DNA from: Akkermansia muciniphila
Lineage (GTDB): Bacteria > Verrucomicrobiota > Verrucomicrobiia > Verrucomicrobiales > Akkermansiaceae
NCBI RefSeq assembly: GCF_900184965.1
Contig: NZ_FXYA01000153.1
Location: 38,315-102,314 of the forward strand
DNA length: 64,000 bases
Direction: 5' to 3'
Under the pieces are notes generated by a model that did no database searches, was not told the DNA's origin, and saw only the letters and a list, made by a program, of their open reading frames with translations. This document shows positions 25,681 through 34,741 of the stretch, one piece after another (position 1 is the first letter of the stretch; each line of letters begins with the position of its first letter). The position numbers were made by a program, and so were the translations under genes.

Positions 25681-26829
25681 TTACGCGCTGTATTTTTCCA
25701 CGCCGTCGATGAATACCTTGCAGGTATTGAAGTCATCGTCCAGCAGAACCATGTCCGCCGTGAAGCCGGGGGCGATTTTGCCCAGGCCTTCCAGGCCCAG
25801 GGACTGCGCCTGGTTCCAGGAGGTGGCTTTCACCAGGTCGCTGAGGGGTTTCCCGGTCAGGCGGTGCACGTTTTTCAGGCCGTGGGCGTATTTGAGGGTG
25901 CTGCCGGCCAGGGCGCCGGATTCCTGCAGACGGGCCACGCCGTCCTTCACGATGATGGGCAGGCCGCCCAGGTCTCCGGGGCCGTCCGGCATCCAGGAGC
26001 AGGCCAGGGAGTCCGTAATCATCAGCATCTGGTCGGAATCCTTGTTCTTGAACACGGTTTTGAGCATGTCCGCGCAGAGGTGGATGGTGTCGCAGATGAT
26101 TTCAATCTTGATTTCCCTGTCCAGAAGGCCGGACCCCACCAGGCCGATTTCACGGTGGTGCAGGGGGGACATCTGGTTGCAGTAGTGGGTCAGGTGCGCC
26201 AGCCCCGCAGACTTCGCCCTGTTGAAGTCCGCATGGGTGGCGGCGCTGTGCCCGGCGGAGCAGCGGATGCCGTTGGCCGTAGCTTTCTCAATGAATTCAA
26301 TGGCTCCAGGCATTTCCGGCGCCAGGGAGACCAGCAGCACCCTGGCAATGGAGTTCAGGTTGGCCACTTCATCATAGTCCGGCTGGCGGACAAAGGCGGG
26401 GTTCTGCGCGCCGCAGCATTTGGGGTTGATGAACGGCCCTTCCAGGTGAACGCCGGGCGTTTTGGCGAATTCCTGGTTCTTCATGTATTCCGCCACGGAG
26501 GCGCATACGTCTTCCAGCACCTTGGGAGACAGGGTGAGAGTGGTCGGCAGCCAGGAAGTGACGCCTTCCTTCATTTTGCATTCCGCAATGGTGCGGAGGC
26601 TTTCCAGCTTGGCGTCGCAGGTGTCGCAGCCGCCGGCGCCGTGGCTGTGGATGTCAATGAAGCCGGGCAGGAGCATGCGGCCTTCCGCATCCACGACCTT
26701 GTCTGCGGCGGGAAGTTCGCTCCCGGCGGGATAGACGGCGGTAATGGTTTTGCCTTCCATTTCCACGGCAGCCCCGGGCATATCAATGCCGGGGGAGATG
26801 ATGCGTGCGTTTTTAATGAGTGTTTTCAT
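25681..26829 (-). CDS. nagA: N-acetylglucosamine-6-phosphate deacetylase
   Basis: About 382 residues. Converts GlcNAc-6-P to GlcN-6-P and acetate, feeding amino sugars from mucin or cell wall into glycolysis. Amidohydrolase features: FIDIHSHGAGG, VHLEGPFINP, SAGHSAATHADF, LTHYCNQMSPLHHR, CDTIHL and the catalytic Asp in MITDSLA. The start ATG at 26829 opens MKTLIKNARIISPG, the usual beta-sandwich start. No nagB is nearby. It lies 86 bp downstream of the cyclophilin gene and 84 bp upstream of the E2-like gene, all on the minus strand. Confidence 0.93.
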   Translation of the reverse strand: MKTLIKNARIISPGIDMPGAAVEMEGKTITAVYPAGSELPAADKVVDAEGRMLLPGFIDIHSHGAGGCDTCDAKLESLRTIAECKMKEGVTSWLPTTLTLSPKVLEDVCASVAEYMKNQEFAKTPGVHLEGPFINPKCCGAQNPAFVRQPDYDEVANLNSIARVLLVSLAPEMPGAIEFIEKATANGIRCSAGHSAATHADFNRAKSAGLAHLTHYCNQMSPLHHREIGLVGSGLLDREIKIEIICDTIHLCADMLKTVFKNKDSDQMLMITDSLACSWMPDGPGDLGGLPIIVKDGVARLQESGALAGSTLKYAHGLKNVHRLTGKPLSDLVKATSWNQAQSLGLEGLGKIAPGFTADMVLLDDDFNTCKVFIDGVEKYSA

Positions 26830-26915
26830 AACAATGAATGGTTGTTGGATGGATGTTGATCGTCGTTTTTCTTTGTTCGGCCGCGTTTTCCCGTCTGGCC
26901 TCTGCCGCTTCCCGG

Positions 26916-27509
26916 TTATCTGGCGGCGTCCAGGGCCTTGTTCCACCGGGCTACGCGGGAGGCTTCCGCTTTCAGCACGGCGGCCGCGGCGTTTTTGTCC
27001 AGAATGCGGATGTCTTTGATTTTATCTCCCCGGACGATGGAGTTGACGACGGACTGCCCTTTCAGCACCTTCCCGAAGACCGTGTGGCGGCCATCCAGAT
27101 GAGGCGTGGCCACATGGGTGATGAAGAATTGGGAACCGTTGGTGCCGGGGCCCGCGTTCGCCATGGAAAGCACGCCGGGGCCGTCATGCCTGAGATCCGG
27201 GGAAAATTCGTCTTCAAACCTGTAGCCGGGGCCTCCCATGCCCGTGCCGGTGGGGTCGCCGCCCTGGATCATGAAATCCGGAATCACGCGGTGGAAGGTA
27301 ATTCCCTTGTAGTAGCCCCTGTTGGCGAGGTTCAGGAAGTTGGCTACGGTGACGGGCGCCTTGGAGGGGTAAAGGGCCAGTTCAATGTCCCCCTTGGTAG
27401 TGGAGATGACGACATGGACGTCCTTGAGGCCGGCGGCGGATTCCGCGGAGGCGCTGAAGCACGCCAGGGCGCACAGGGAACACAGCAGAAGGGTGAGATA
27501 TTTTTTCAT
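26916..27509 (-). CDS. Exported cyclophilin-type peptidyl-prolyl isomerase
   Basis: 197 residues: a signal peptide (hydrophobic 5-19, cleavage likely at SASA-ES) and one cyclophilin domain. Catalytic and proline-binding residues are in [44 protein letters not shown] and [11 protein letters not shown]. It catalyses cis-trans prolyl isomerisation in the periplasm to assist folding. The ATG at 27509 is chosen for the signal peptide that follows. A 155-bp gap separates it from the MFS gene upstream. Confidence 0.92.
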   Translation of the reverse strand: MKKYLTLLLCSLCALACFSASAESAAGLKDVHVVISTTKGDIELALYPSKAPVTVANFLNLANRGYYKGITFHRVIPDFMIQGGDPTGTGMGGPGYRFEDEFSPDLRHDGPGVLSMANAGPGTNGSQFFITHVATPHLDGRHTVFGKVLKGQSVVNSIVRGDKIKDIRILDKNAAAAVLKAEASRVARWNKALDAAR

Positions 27510-27664
27510 GGCTTCTTGTTTCCCCCCTATCTTGCCCGAATAGAAGCAGGGTTGCAAGTAAATCGCGCGCCCTGACGGGAGAATGGCTCCGGACGCGTCA
27601 ATGAGGGAAGGTTGTTCCCTGAAGAAGAGATTGTTAAGGTGTGCGTCCGGTTGCCGGCCCGGCA

Positions 27665-29008
27665 CTACCTTGAGCCGGAATACGCGCGGGAAAAACGGAA
27701 GACCGCCCACGCCATGAAGAGGCTGAGGATTCCCATGACGACGAATTGCCAGGAAGGGGGGATGACCAGCATCATGGCGTATTGGAACCCGACGGCCAGC
27801 AAACCGAGCGCGCAGTCCACCAGGTTGCCGGCGGCGATCATGTCCCCGCGCTTGTCATTGTCCGCCCGGTCCTGGAAAAAGGCGTTCAGGGGCACCAGGA
27901 ACAGGGCCGCGGAAATGCCCGCCGCCATCAGCAGGGCGTAGAAGACCGGGGATGTCATGGAAACTGCGGACAGGGCCGCGCAGCTCGCCGCCATCAGCAC
28001 GCCACCCGCCACGGAAACGTTCATCCGGATGCGGCGGCGGCAGATCACGGAAGCGAGGATGCCGCCCAGCACCGTTCCCCCGCTCATCCAGGCCATCAGC
28101 ACGGCTCCTACGGAGCTGAAGTCGTCCCCGCCGCCGGAGATTTCCTTCGCCATCTGGATCGTCATCAGCATGACCGTGCCGCCGAAAAACCAGAAATAGC
28201 CGATGCCCATTTCGCTGACGCGCAGGTTGCGGTTGTTCCACAGCTTGCCCAGCTGGTGGAAGTGCTCGTAAAACAGGGACCAGGAGAAGGGCCGGAAGCC
28301 TTCGGGGGCATACCGGGGCAGATAGAAGCTGGAGATGGCCACCGGAACGGCCAGGAGCAGAAACACCAGGCATGGGAAAGAGGCGGCATACCAGCCGTCA
28401 TTGATGCCGGAGGGTTTCAGCCATGCGTCAAACCATGGGAAGAAGCCCTCCCCCAGCCAGCGGTGCCAGATGGTATCCGTGGAAGGCTCCAGCAGGTAGC
28501 GGAACCAGATAAAGACGCCAATCTGGCCGATGAGCAGGCTGAGGATGGAAGCCATTTCCACGATGCCGCTGGCGAACCCCATGCGGGAGGTTCCCACGAT
28601 GTCCTTGACGATTCCTTTCTTGGCCGGGCTGAAGACGGTGGCCTGCACGGCAAAGACGCAGAACCACAGGATGGCCCCGTTCAGGTTGTGGACGCGCAGG
28701 CTCCAGTACATGCCCGCCAGAACGCATATCTGGAGCAGGGCCATGGACTGGATGATGCGCGCCTTGCAGAAACGGTCCGAAAGCCAGCCGACGAAGGGGG
28801 AGAACAGGATGAAGGGCAGCACGATGATGGCCCCCAGCGGATATTCCAGGTCCCCCTCTGCGCCGTACAGCCAGACGCCCAGGGGAATCAGCAGGAATTG
28901 AGCCCCTTTTTCATTAAAGGAGTTCTGCGCCTGAATCAGCACGAGCCGCCAGAAAGCTCCCCATGGAACTTTGCGGGCGTGTCCTGGCGTATGGGCGCTG
29001 GAATTCAT
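27665..29008 (-). CDS. MFS transporter, LplT-like (lysophospholipid transport type)
   Basis: 447 residues with about twelve hydrophobic helices. The start [25 protein letters not shown] and the loop [14 protein letters not shown] are MFS-like, and [18 protein letters not shown] corresponds to the FSPAKYGI segment typical of LplT proteins. LplT flips lysophospholipids inwards for repair; E. coli pairs it with Aas, which is not seen here. Function is by family resemblance only. It starts 4 bp after cstA on the same strand. Confidence 0.75.
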   Translation of the reverse strand: MNSSAHTPGHARKVPWGAFWRLVLIQAQNSFNEKGAQFLLIPLGVWLYGAEGDLEYPLGAIIVLPFILFSPFVGWLSDRFCKARIIQSMALLQICVLAGMYWSLRVHNLNGAILWFCVFAVQATVFSPAKKGIVKDIVGTSRMGFASGIVEMASILSLLIGQIGVFIWFRYLLEPSTDTIWHRWLGEGFFPWFDAWLKPSGINDGWYAASFPCLVFLLLAVPVAISSFYLPRYAPEGFRPFSWSLFYEHFHQLGKLWNNRNLRVSEMGIGYFWFFGGTVMLMTIQMAKEISGGGDDFSSVGAVLMAWMSGGTVLGGILASVICRRRIRMNVSVAGGVLMAASCAALSAVSMTSPVFYALLMAAGISAALFLVPLNAFFQDRADNDKRGDMIAAGNLVDCALGLLAVGFQYAMMLVIPPSWQFVVMGILSLFMAWAVFRFSRAYSGSR

Positions 29009-29012
29009 GAAG

Positions 29013-30485
29013 TTACAGGCTGGGCTCCTCCGCTTTTTCCAGGCCGGAGCCGCGGAACAGGCACAGCACGCCGATGACGGCGGTCAGCAGGACGCTGGCA
29101 ATCAGGGAGGCTTCTTCACTGAAACCGCACATTTCCGAGCTGGAGAACAGATATTGGAATACTACCAGGCTCAGGAAGGCGGCGGGAGCCGCCGCCGGCC
29201 AGCAGCATCGGTTTTTGCTGCGCAGGTAAATGGAAACGGCCCAGAGCGTGGCGGCGGCCAGCAGCTGGTTGGCCCAGCCGAAGTACTGCCAGATGACGGC
29301 GTAGTCCATGCTGCTGACGGCAATGGCCGCGGCGAAGAGAGGGATGGCGATCATCAGGCGGCGGCTCAGCTGTTCCTGGCTCAGCTTGAAACTATCCGCA
29401 ATCATCAGGCGTGTGACCCGCAGGGCGCCGTCCCCCGTGCTGATGGGGAGGATGACCACGCCGATCATGACCAGGATGGAACCGACGCTTCCCATCCAGG
29501 ATTCGGAAATCGTCTGGATGGCCAGCGCCGGAGCCTTTCCGTTGGCGGTAGCCGCTCCCAGGGCTTCCGGAGAGCCGTAGAAGGTCAGTGCGGCAGCGGC
29601 CCATATGAAGGCGATGATGCCTTCCGTAATCATCGCCCCGCCAAAGACGGGCAACCCTTCCCGCTCCGTTTTCAGGCACCGCGCCATCAGCGGGGACTGT
29701 GTGGCATGGAATCCGCTCACGGCTCCGCAGGCGATGGTGATGAACATCACGGGGAAAAGCGGGAAATCCGCCGGATGGCGGTTATGGAAAAAGTCCAGAT
29801 CCGGAAGCACTTCCATGCGGGGCAGGTGCATCCAGGCCGGCATGGAATCCGCAAAGGGAGCCAGGAGCATCACGCCCAGAATGCCCATGACCATGATGAT
29901 CAGGGCGACCGAAAAAAGAGGATAGACCTTTCCCATGATAGCCTGGATGGGAAGAATGGTCGCCAGAAAGTAGTAGCCGAAGATAATCCAAACCCATGCC
30001 GAAACGCTCCAGCCCGTCATGGGGGACAGGATGGCGGCGGGCCCCACGGCGAAGACGACGCCCACCAGCACGCTGAATACGATGCAGACGGCGCGGCTGA
30101 TCCACTGGGCCTGGTTGCCCAGGTAGCGCCCCAGGATTTCCGGCAGGTTTTCCCCCTTGTGCCGCAGGGAAATCATGCCGGAGAAGTAGTCGTGCGCCAT
30201 TCCGCCCAGAATGCAGCCGAAAACGATCCACAGAAGCGCGGCCGGCCCGTACAGCACGCCCATGACGGCGCCGAAAATGGGGCCCAGCCCTGCAATGTTC
30301 AGCAACTGGATGAGAAAAACGCGCCAGCGCGGCATGACCACATAATCCACGCCGTCCGTACAGGCCACGGCGGGAGTTTGCCGGGAGGCGTCCGGACGGA
30401 AAATCCTTTCCAGCACCCGTCCGTAAGTGAAATAACCGGCCGCCAGGGCCAATATCCCCAGAATGAAATAGCAGTAACCGTTCAT
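29013..30485 (-). CDS. cstA: CstA-family peptide/pyruvate transporter
   Basis: 490 residues, strongly hydrophobic, about 13 or more helices. It is shorter than the roughly 700-residue E. coli CstA but shows CstA blocks: the conserved DGVDYVVMPRWRVFLIQLLNIAGLGPIFGA region and GGMAHDYFSGMISLRHKGENLPE. Proteins of this family import peptides or pyruvate during carbon limitation. The start ATG at 30485 opens MNGYCYFILGI. It heads the cstA-MFS pair, and a 330-bp region with an inverted-repeat element lies upstream. Confidence 0.88.
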   Translation of the reverse strand: MNGYCYFILGILALAAGYFTYGRVLERIFRPDASRQTPAVACTDGVDYVVMPRWRVFLIQLLNIAGLGPIFGAVMGVLYGPAALLWIVFGCILGGMAHDYFSGMISLRHKGENLPEILGRYLGNQAQWISRAVCIVFSVLVGVVFAVGPAAILSPMTGWSVSAWVWIIFGYYFLATILPIQAIMGKVYPLFSVALIIMVMGILGVMLLAPFADSMPAWMHLPRMEVLPDLDFFHNRHPADFPLFPVMFITIACGAVSGFHATQSPLMARCLKTEREGLPVFGGAMITEGIIAFIWAAAALTFYGSPEALGAATANGKAPALAIQTISESWMGSVGSILVMIGVVILPISTGDGALRVTRLMIADSFKLSQEQLSRRLMIAIPLFAAAIAVSSMDYAVIWQYFGWANQLLAAATLWAVSIYLRSKNRCCWPAAAPAAFLSLVVFQYLFSSSEMCGFSEEASLIASVLLTAVIGVLCLFRGSGLEKAEEPSL

Positions 30486-30588
30486 GTTGGAAAAAGACCG
30501 GCCGCCTCATGGGCTGCCGTCCGTTCACGGAACTTAACTTTTCTCCCTCCCTCTGGCAAGCCGTTAGTGAAAAAGAGGAAAAGGAGGG

Positions 30589-30774
30589 GCGGATTCCCAA
30601 TCCGAAGTCAACACTAAATAATAGAAATGAGATGTTTATGCAGATAAACGAACAGGGCCATCTTGAAATTGCAAGTTTCCCTGCTGGAGATTTTAAACTA
30701 TCGTAAAATTCATAATTCCAATTTTTTGCGCATGAAAAACAGACCTGGATTTATTTTTCGGATTGGGAATCCGC
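30589..30774. repeat. 186-bp segment bounded by perfect 17-bp inverted repeats
   Basis: GCGGATTCCCAATCCGA at 30589-30605 is the exact reverse complement of 30758-30774. Each copy is itself a small dyad (CGGATT, 3 bases, AATCCG). The interior is AT-rich, non-coding, and contains the region upstream of the PEP-CTERM gene. It could be a MITE-like element or paired operator sites; nothing in it resembles a transposase. Confidence 0.6.
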
Positions 30775-30813
30775 TAAAAAATTGGCCCCGCTCAACCTTC
30801 CCCATTTCCATTT

Positions 30814-31572
30814 ATGAAGAAAACATTGATAATCATTGCATCTCTGGTTCTTGGCGCGGCGGCTTCCCAGGCCGCGGTACTGTGTACCACTACGTTTAAC
30901 CGGACCGGGACTTCCCTGGATACCGTCACGGTGAGCACGGTTTCCGATGCGGGACTTACCACATCCACCTCGATTAGTTCCGAGAATTTCAGCAAGAGCA
31001 CTACGGGCAATGACCTGCTGGCTTCAGGCTCCATTCCCGCCTCCGTATTCTCCCCCAATGCCAATGTGGGGAATAACCAGAATAATACGTGGAGCGTTTC
31101 TTTCACGTTTACCAACACCGGTTCCCAGGATATGCTGATTACTTCCATTGATCTTTCCATGATAGGATTCACTGGAGCGGGCGCCGCGCAGAATGCCGGG
31201 GGCGGTGTGGCCAATAACGATTATGTTGGAGGAGCCGACGGCAATTTGAACAAACCTGTCAATATCACCCTCGGCATGAGCGGGCAGGAAAGTCAGACGC
31301 TGGCCTATAATGGCGCCACCAGTACAAATACATCCGTGGGATCCTGGGATGGCGTTCGTACGGGAAACTATGAATATAGCGATGTTGTGTTGAAAGCCGG
31401 GGAGTCCATGACGTTAACGGTCACGGCTTCCAAAAACGAGGCCTACGGCAGCGGCTGCTTTATTGGGCTTACGGGAATCCAGGTGAATGGGGAAGTGGTT
31501 CCGGAACCTGCTGCAGCTTCCCTCAGTCTTCTGGGGCTGGCCGCGTTGATGATGCGCCGCCGCAGAGTTTGA
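30814..31572 (+). CDS. PEP-CTERM anchored surface protein
   Basis: 252 residues. A signal peptide (IIASLVLGAAASQA) is followed by a Ser/Thr/Asn-rich, cysteine-poor domain and a C-terminal sorting tail: VVPEPAAASLSLLGLAALMMRRRR. This has the PEP motif, a hydrophobic helix and an Arg cluster, the signal for exosortase processing. The middle has no recognisable enzyme domain and could be an adhesin or matrix protein. No exosortase gene lies nearby, as usual for PEP-CTERM genes, which are scattered. It is a single gene followed by a hairpin terminator. Confidence 0.85.
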   Translation: MKKTLIIIASLVLGAAASQAAVLCTTTFNRTGTSLDTVTVSTVSDAGLTTSTSISSENFSKSTTGNDLLASGSIPASVFSPNANVGNNQNNTWSVSFTFTNTGSQDMLITSIDLSMIGFTGAGAAQNAGGGVANNDYVGGADGNLNKPVNITLGMSGQESQTLAYNGATSTNTSVGSWDGVRTGNYEYSDVVLKAGESMTLTVTASKNEAYGSGCFIGLTGIQVNGEVVPEPAAASLSLLGLAALMMRRRRV

Positions 31573-31595
31573 GGTTCCTGCTTCTGATGTATTTG

Positions 31596-31631
31596 AACAG
31601 GCCGCCCGTTTTTTGAAACTGGCGGCTTGTT
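31596..31631 (+). terminator. Hairpin terminator after the PEP-CTERM gene
   Basis: AACAGGCCGCC pairs with GGCGGCTTGTT (one wobble pair), and the loop can pair further (GTTT/AAAC). A T-rich stretch (TGTTTTC) follows. It starts about 24 bp after the stop codon. Confidence 0.55.
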
Positions 31632-31889
31632 TGTTTTCAGCCAGTGGGGATTCTTTGTCCAACTGGAGCGTTGGGGGCGCCGCCGCGGAATCCGTGCCAG
31701 GGGCGTCCGCTTCCGCCTACACGCATTGGATGGTGACCAATATGAATGGATTTTGCGGGAAGGGCGGATGTCGGCGGATTGGGCGCGGGGGGACGGTATT
31801 TGAAGGGAGCCAGGATTCGCGGCTTAGCAGCCGCCGGAAGGCAAGATTCTCTTGTTCATTAAAATACGAACAAGGGTGTATAGCTGCGT

Positions 31890-32113
31890 GTGGGAGAGGG
31901 CGGCATTACCGTGGAAACCGCCGGCGGGGGACTGCGGATTTCGGGATCGCCCGGCTGCGCGTAACCGCGGACCAGGTGCGGCATGTGGCTGAAGGGCGCA
32001 GCCTGTATGTGGGAAATGACGATGACGCCCGTCCGGGGGATTATATTTCCCTGACTTTGGAAAACGATGTTCCGCGACGCGCGACAGTGACGGGCGGAGG
32101 CGCCGTGCGTTAA
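31890..32113 (+). pseudogene. Decayed gene remnant (frameshifted)
   Basis: Two protein-like pieces lie in different frames. From 31890, VGEGGITVETAGGGLRISGS runs into a stop at 31962. In a second frame, LRVTADQVRHVAEGRSLYVG and then DYISLTLENDVPRRATV run to a stop at 32111. The composition (Gly/Thr/Val beta-strand style) resembles a surface or autotransporter-like protein. No start, no full domain, and no similar intact gene in the window. The rest of 31632-31889 shows nothing convincing. Confidence 0.3.
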
Positions 32114-32128
32114 ACAGAAAGAGAAATT

Positions 32129-32506
32129 TTATTCCCCGTCATTTTCCGAATCGGCAGGGGGCGCTTTGGGCAGGTTTTTGTCAATGTCTTCCAAAAGGTT
32201 GACCAGGTCAACGCCGCGCTGGGCGGAGTCGTCCAGACGGAAGGTCAGGCGCGGCGTATTGCGCAGCACCACGCGCCTGGCCACGGCGGACTGGATAAGC
32301 CCGTGCCGGGAGTTCAGTTTTTCCAGCACCTGGGAGGGAGCCATTTTCCCTACGACGCCCACCCATACTTTCCCCTCTTTCAGATCGTCCGTCACTTCCA
32401 CTTCAATCACGGTGACAATTGTGCCGGGAAATTCAAAATCCCGCTGAATGGTGGTGCCTATTTCCCGGCGCAGGAGTTCGTTTACCTTGTCAGTGCGTCT
32501 GCTCAT
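32129..32506 (-). CDS. rbfA: Ribosome-binding factor A
   Basis: 125 residues. A 30S maturation factor that binds the 16S 5' region and helps cold adaptation. The KH-like fold shows RTDKVNELLRREIGTTIQRDF, then VTVIEVEVTDDLKEGKVWVGV and FRLDDSAQRGVDLVNLLEDID. It ends in an acidic tail. Third gene of the nusA-infB-rbfA order seen in many bacteria; the 141-bp gap to infB carries an inverted repeat. Confidence 0.93.
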   Translation of the reverse strand: MSRRTDKVNELLRREIGTTIQRDFEFPGTIVTVIEVEVTDDLKEGKVWVGVVGKMAPSQVLEKLNSRHGLIQSAVARRVVLRNTPRLTFRLDDSAQRGVDLVNLLEDIDKNLPKAPPADSENDGE

Positions 32507-32570
32507 ATGAAGAGATAGAGTGATAAATGGGCCAATTGGTTCAATCGGAGAAGAAAGAATGGAGGAAAAG

Positions 32571-32627
32571 ACAGGGACGGAGGTTTCCCGGCCGCCCGGA
32601 GGAGCGTACAGGAGGCTCTGTCCCTGT
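32571..32627 (-). other. Inverted repeat between infB and rbfA
   Basis: ACAGGGAC (32571-32578) pairs with GTCCCTGT (32620-32627) around 41 GC-rich bases that can fold further. In the minus direction CTTTTCC follows the stem. It could be a weak terminator or processing site that lets rbfA be expressed at a different level from infB. Confidence 0.35.
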
Positions 32628-32647
32628 TGGTTGATTCTCGTTGAGGG

Positions 32648-34699
32648 TTACAGCGTTTGCTGGATTTTTTCCAGCGTGTAGCATTCGATGATGTCGCCCG
32701 TCTCGTATTCGTTGAAGTCTCCGAGGCGGATGCCGCATTCCAGGCCCGCCTTGACTTCTTCCACTTCATCCTGGAAACGGCGAAGGGTGGACATTTTGCC
32801 GTCAAAGACAGGCGTCTTGTCGCGGATGACGCGCGCCTCGCAGCTGCGGAGGATTTTGCCGTCCTCCACCATGCAGCCCGCCGCGCGGCCCTTGTTGAGT
32901 TTGAAGACCTGGAGCACTTTGGCGTGCCCGATGATGGTTTCGCGCGTTTCCGGTTCCAGCAGGCCCAGCATGGCATCCCTCACCTGGTCGATGAGTTCGT
33001 AAACGATGGAATACAGTTTTACCTGCACGCCTTCCCGCTTGAGCAGTTTGACGGCGTTGGCTTCCACTTTGACGTTGAAGCCCAGGATGACGGCATCCGA
33101 GGAGGAGGCCAGCAGAACGTCCGATTCCGAAATGGGGCCGGCGGAGGCGTTCAGGAAGACGCATTCCACTTTGTCCGACTGGATGTCCAGAACAGCCTTC
33201 TTGATGGCTTCCACGGAACCCTGCACATCCCCCTTCAGGAGTATTTTGAGTTGGGCTTTCTGGGTGCCGTCCCCCATCATGGCGAGCAGTTCTTCCATGC
33301 GTGCCTTGCGGGGCTGGGCCAGGCGCTGCTTGCGCAGTTCCTCCTGGCGTTCTTCACCAAGCTTTTTGGCGGCGCGTTCGTTTTCCATTTCCACCAGTTC
33401 GTCCCCCACATTCGGGGTTTCAGAGAAGCCGGTAATTTCCACGGGCATGCCGGGGCCTACCTTTTTGACGCGTTCGCCGTGGTCGTTGACCAGGGCGCGC
33501 ACCTTGCCGGCGTAAGGGCCGCAGATGAAGGGCATCCCTACGCGGATGGTGCCGCTTTCCACAATGGCCGTGGCGGAGCTGCCCGTTCCGGGTTCCACGC
33601 GGGCCTCAATGATGGAGGCGCGGCAGTTGGCCTTGGGGTTGGCCTGGAGTTCCAGCACTTCCGACTGGAGGACGAGAAGGCCGAGAAGGTCGTCAATGCC
33701 GGCCCCGGTCAGGGCGGAGACTTCCACGCATTCCACATCGCCTCCGAAGTCCGTGGGAACCAGCCCTTCTTCCATCAGGCCGCTCTTGGTCTTGACGGGG
33801 TCTGCGGCCGGAAGGTCGCACTTGTTGATGGCCACGATGATGGTTTTGCCGGCCGCTTTGGAGTGGGCAATGGCTTCCCGCGTCTGGGGCATGATGCCGT
33901 CATTGGCGGCCACTACCAGCACCACAATGTCCGTGACGTCCGCCCCGCGGGCGCGCATTTCCGTGAAGATGGCGTGGCCCGGCGTATCCAGGAAGGTGAG
34001 CGTGCTGCCGTTGTAGTCAACCGTATAGGCGCCGATGTGCTGGGTGATGCCCCCGGCTTCTCCCTTGGCCACGCGCGTTTTGCGGATGTAGTCCAGCAGG
34101 GATGTTTTGCCGTGGTCCACATGGCCCATGACGGTGATGATAGGGGTGCGCGTGATGAGGGTGGCTTTGGGTTCTTCCACCACCGGCACGGGTTCCGGTT
34201 CCTTGACGGGTTCCTGCTGGGCTTTCACGCCGCCGCCTTTTTCCCGTTTTTCACGGGCGAATGTGTAGCCGTGGATGTCGCAGATGGTACTGACGGCGTC
34301 CGCATCCAACGGCGTATTCGGGTTGGCGAAGATGCCCATGCCCATCAGATCCTTGATGATTTGGAAGGGCTTGGCTTTCAGCATGCCCGCCAGCTCGGAA
34401 ACGGAGACGGGCGGTTTGAGGTTGATGATTTTATCGTCCGCGGAGGTTTCTTCCTGGGGTGCGGGCGCGGCGGGTTCTGCGGCGGCCGGGGCAGCGGAGG
34501 GCGCCGGAACGGCGTCAGCGGCGCGCGCCGCCTTTTTCTTGGTGCCGGAAAGCAAGTCGAGAGCTTCTTTCTTGACTGGAGCAGGGCGGGAGGGCGCCGG
34601 TGCGGGGGCCGGCTGGGGTGCGCGTTTCTTTTTGGAAGATCCGCCGATCAGATCCAATACTTCCTTTTTGGGTTCGTTCTCTTCTTGTTTATTAGGCAT
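32648..34699 (-). CDS. infB: Translation initiation factor IF-2
   Basis: 683 residues, short for IF-2 (E. coli 890). It delivers initiator fMet-tRNA to the 30S subunit as a GTPase. Motifs: G1 GHVDHGKTSLLDYI, G3 DTPGHAIF, G4 NKCD, then domains II to IV with IEARVEPGTGSSATAIVE. The N-terminal 180 residues are an Ala/Pro/Lys-rich linker with two copies of a KKE-x-LDL-(I/L)-xG motif near residues 12 and 43 and a compact N-domain (SVSELAGMLKAKPFQIIKDL). It follows nusA by 42 bp. Confidence 0.96.
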   Translation of the reverse strand: MPNKQEENEPKKEVLDLIGGSSKKKRAPQPAPAPAPSRPAPVKKEALDLLSGTKKKAARAADAVPAPSAAPAAAEPAAPAPQEETSADDKIINLKPPVSVSELAGMLKAKPFQIIKDLMGMGIFANPNTPLDADAVSTICDIHGYTFAREKREKGGGVKAQQEPVKEPEPVPVVEEPKATLITRTPIITVMGHVDHGKTSLLDYIRKTRVAKGEAGGITQHIGAYTVDYNGSTLTFLDTPGHAIFTEMRARGADVTDIVVLVVAANDGIMPQTREAIAHSKAAGKTIIVAINKCDLPAADPVKTKSGLMEEGLVPTDFGGDVECVEVSALTGAGIDDLLGLLVLQSEVLELQANPKANCRASIIEARVEPGTGSSATAIVESGTIRVGMPFICGPYAGKVRALVNDHGERVKKVGPGMPVEITGFSETPNVGDELVEMENERAAKKLGEERQEELRKQRLAQPRKARMEELLAMMGDGTQKAQLKILLKGDVQGSVEAIKKAVLDIQSDKVECVFLNASAGPISESDVLLASSSDAVILGFNVKVEANAVKLLKREGVQVKLYSIVYELIDQVRDAMLGLLEPETRETIIGHAKVLQVFKLNKGRAAGCMVEDGKILRSCEARVIRDKTPVFDGKMSTLRRFQDEVEEVKAGLECGIRLGDFNEYETGDIIECYTLEKIQQTL

Positions 34700-34741
34700 C
34701 TTGATTTAAGGTTGTTAGATGTTGAGCGCCGCGCCCAACGG

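Noticed and set aside
30509..30706. A 65-codon open frame upstream of the PEP-CTERM gene
   Set aside because: It has no ribosome site or recognisable motif and runs into the inverted-repeat element.
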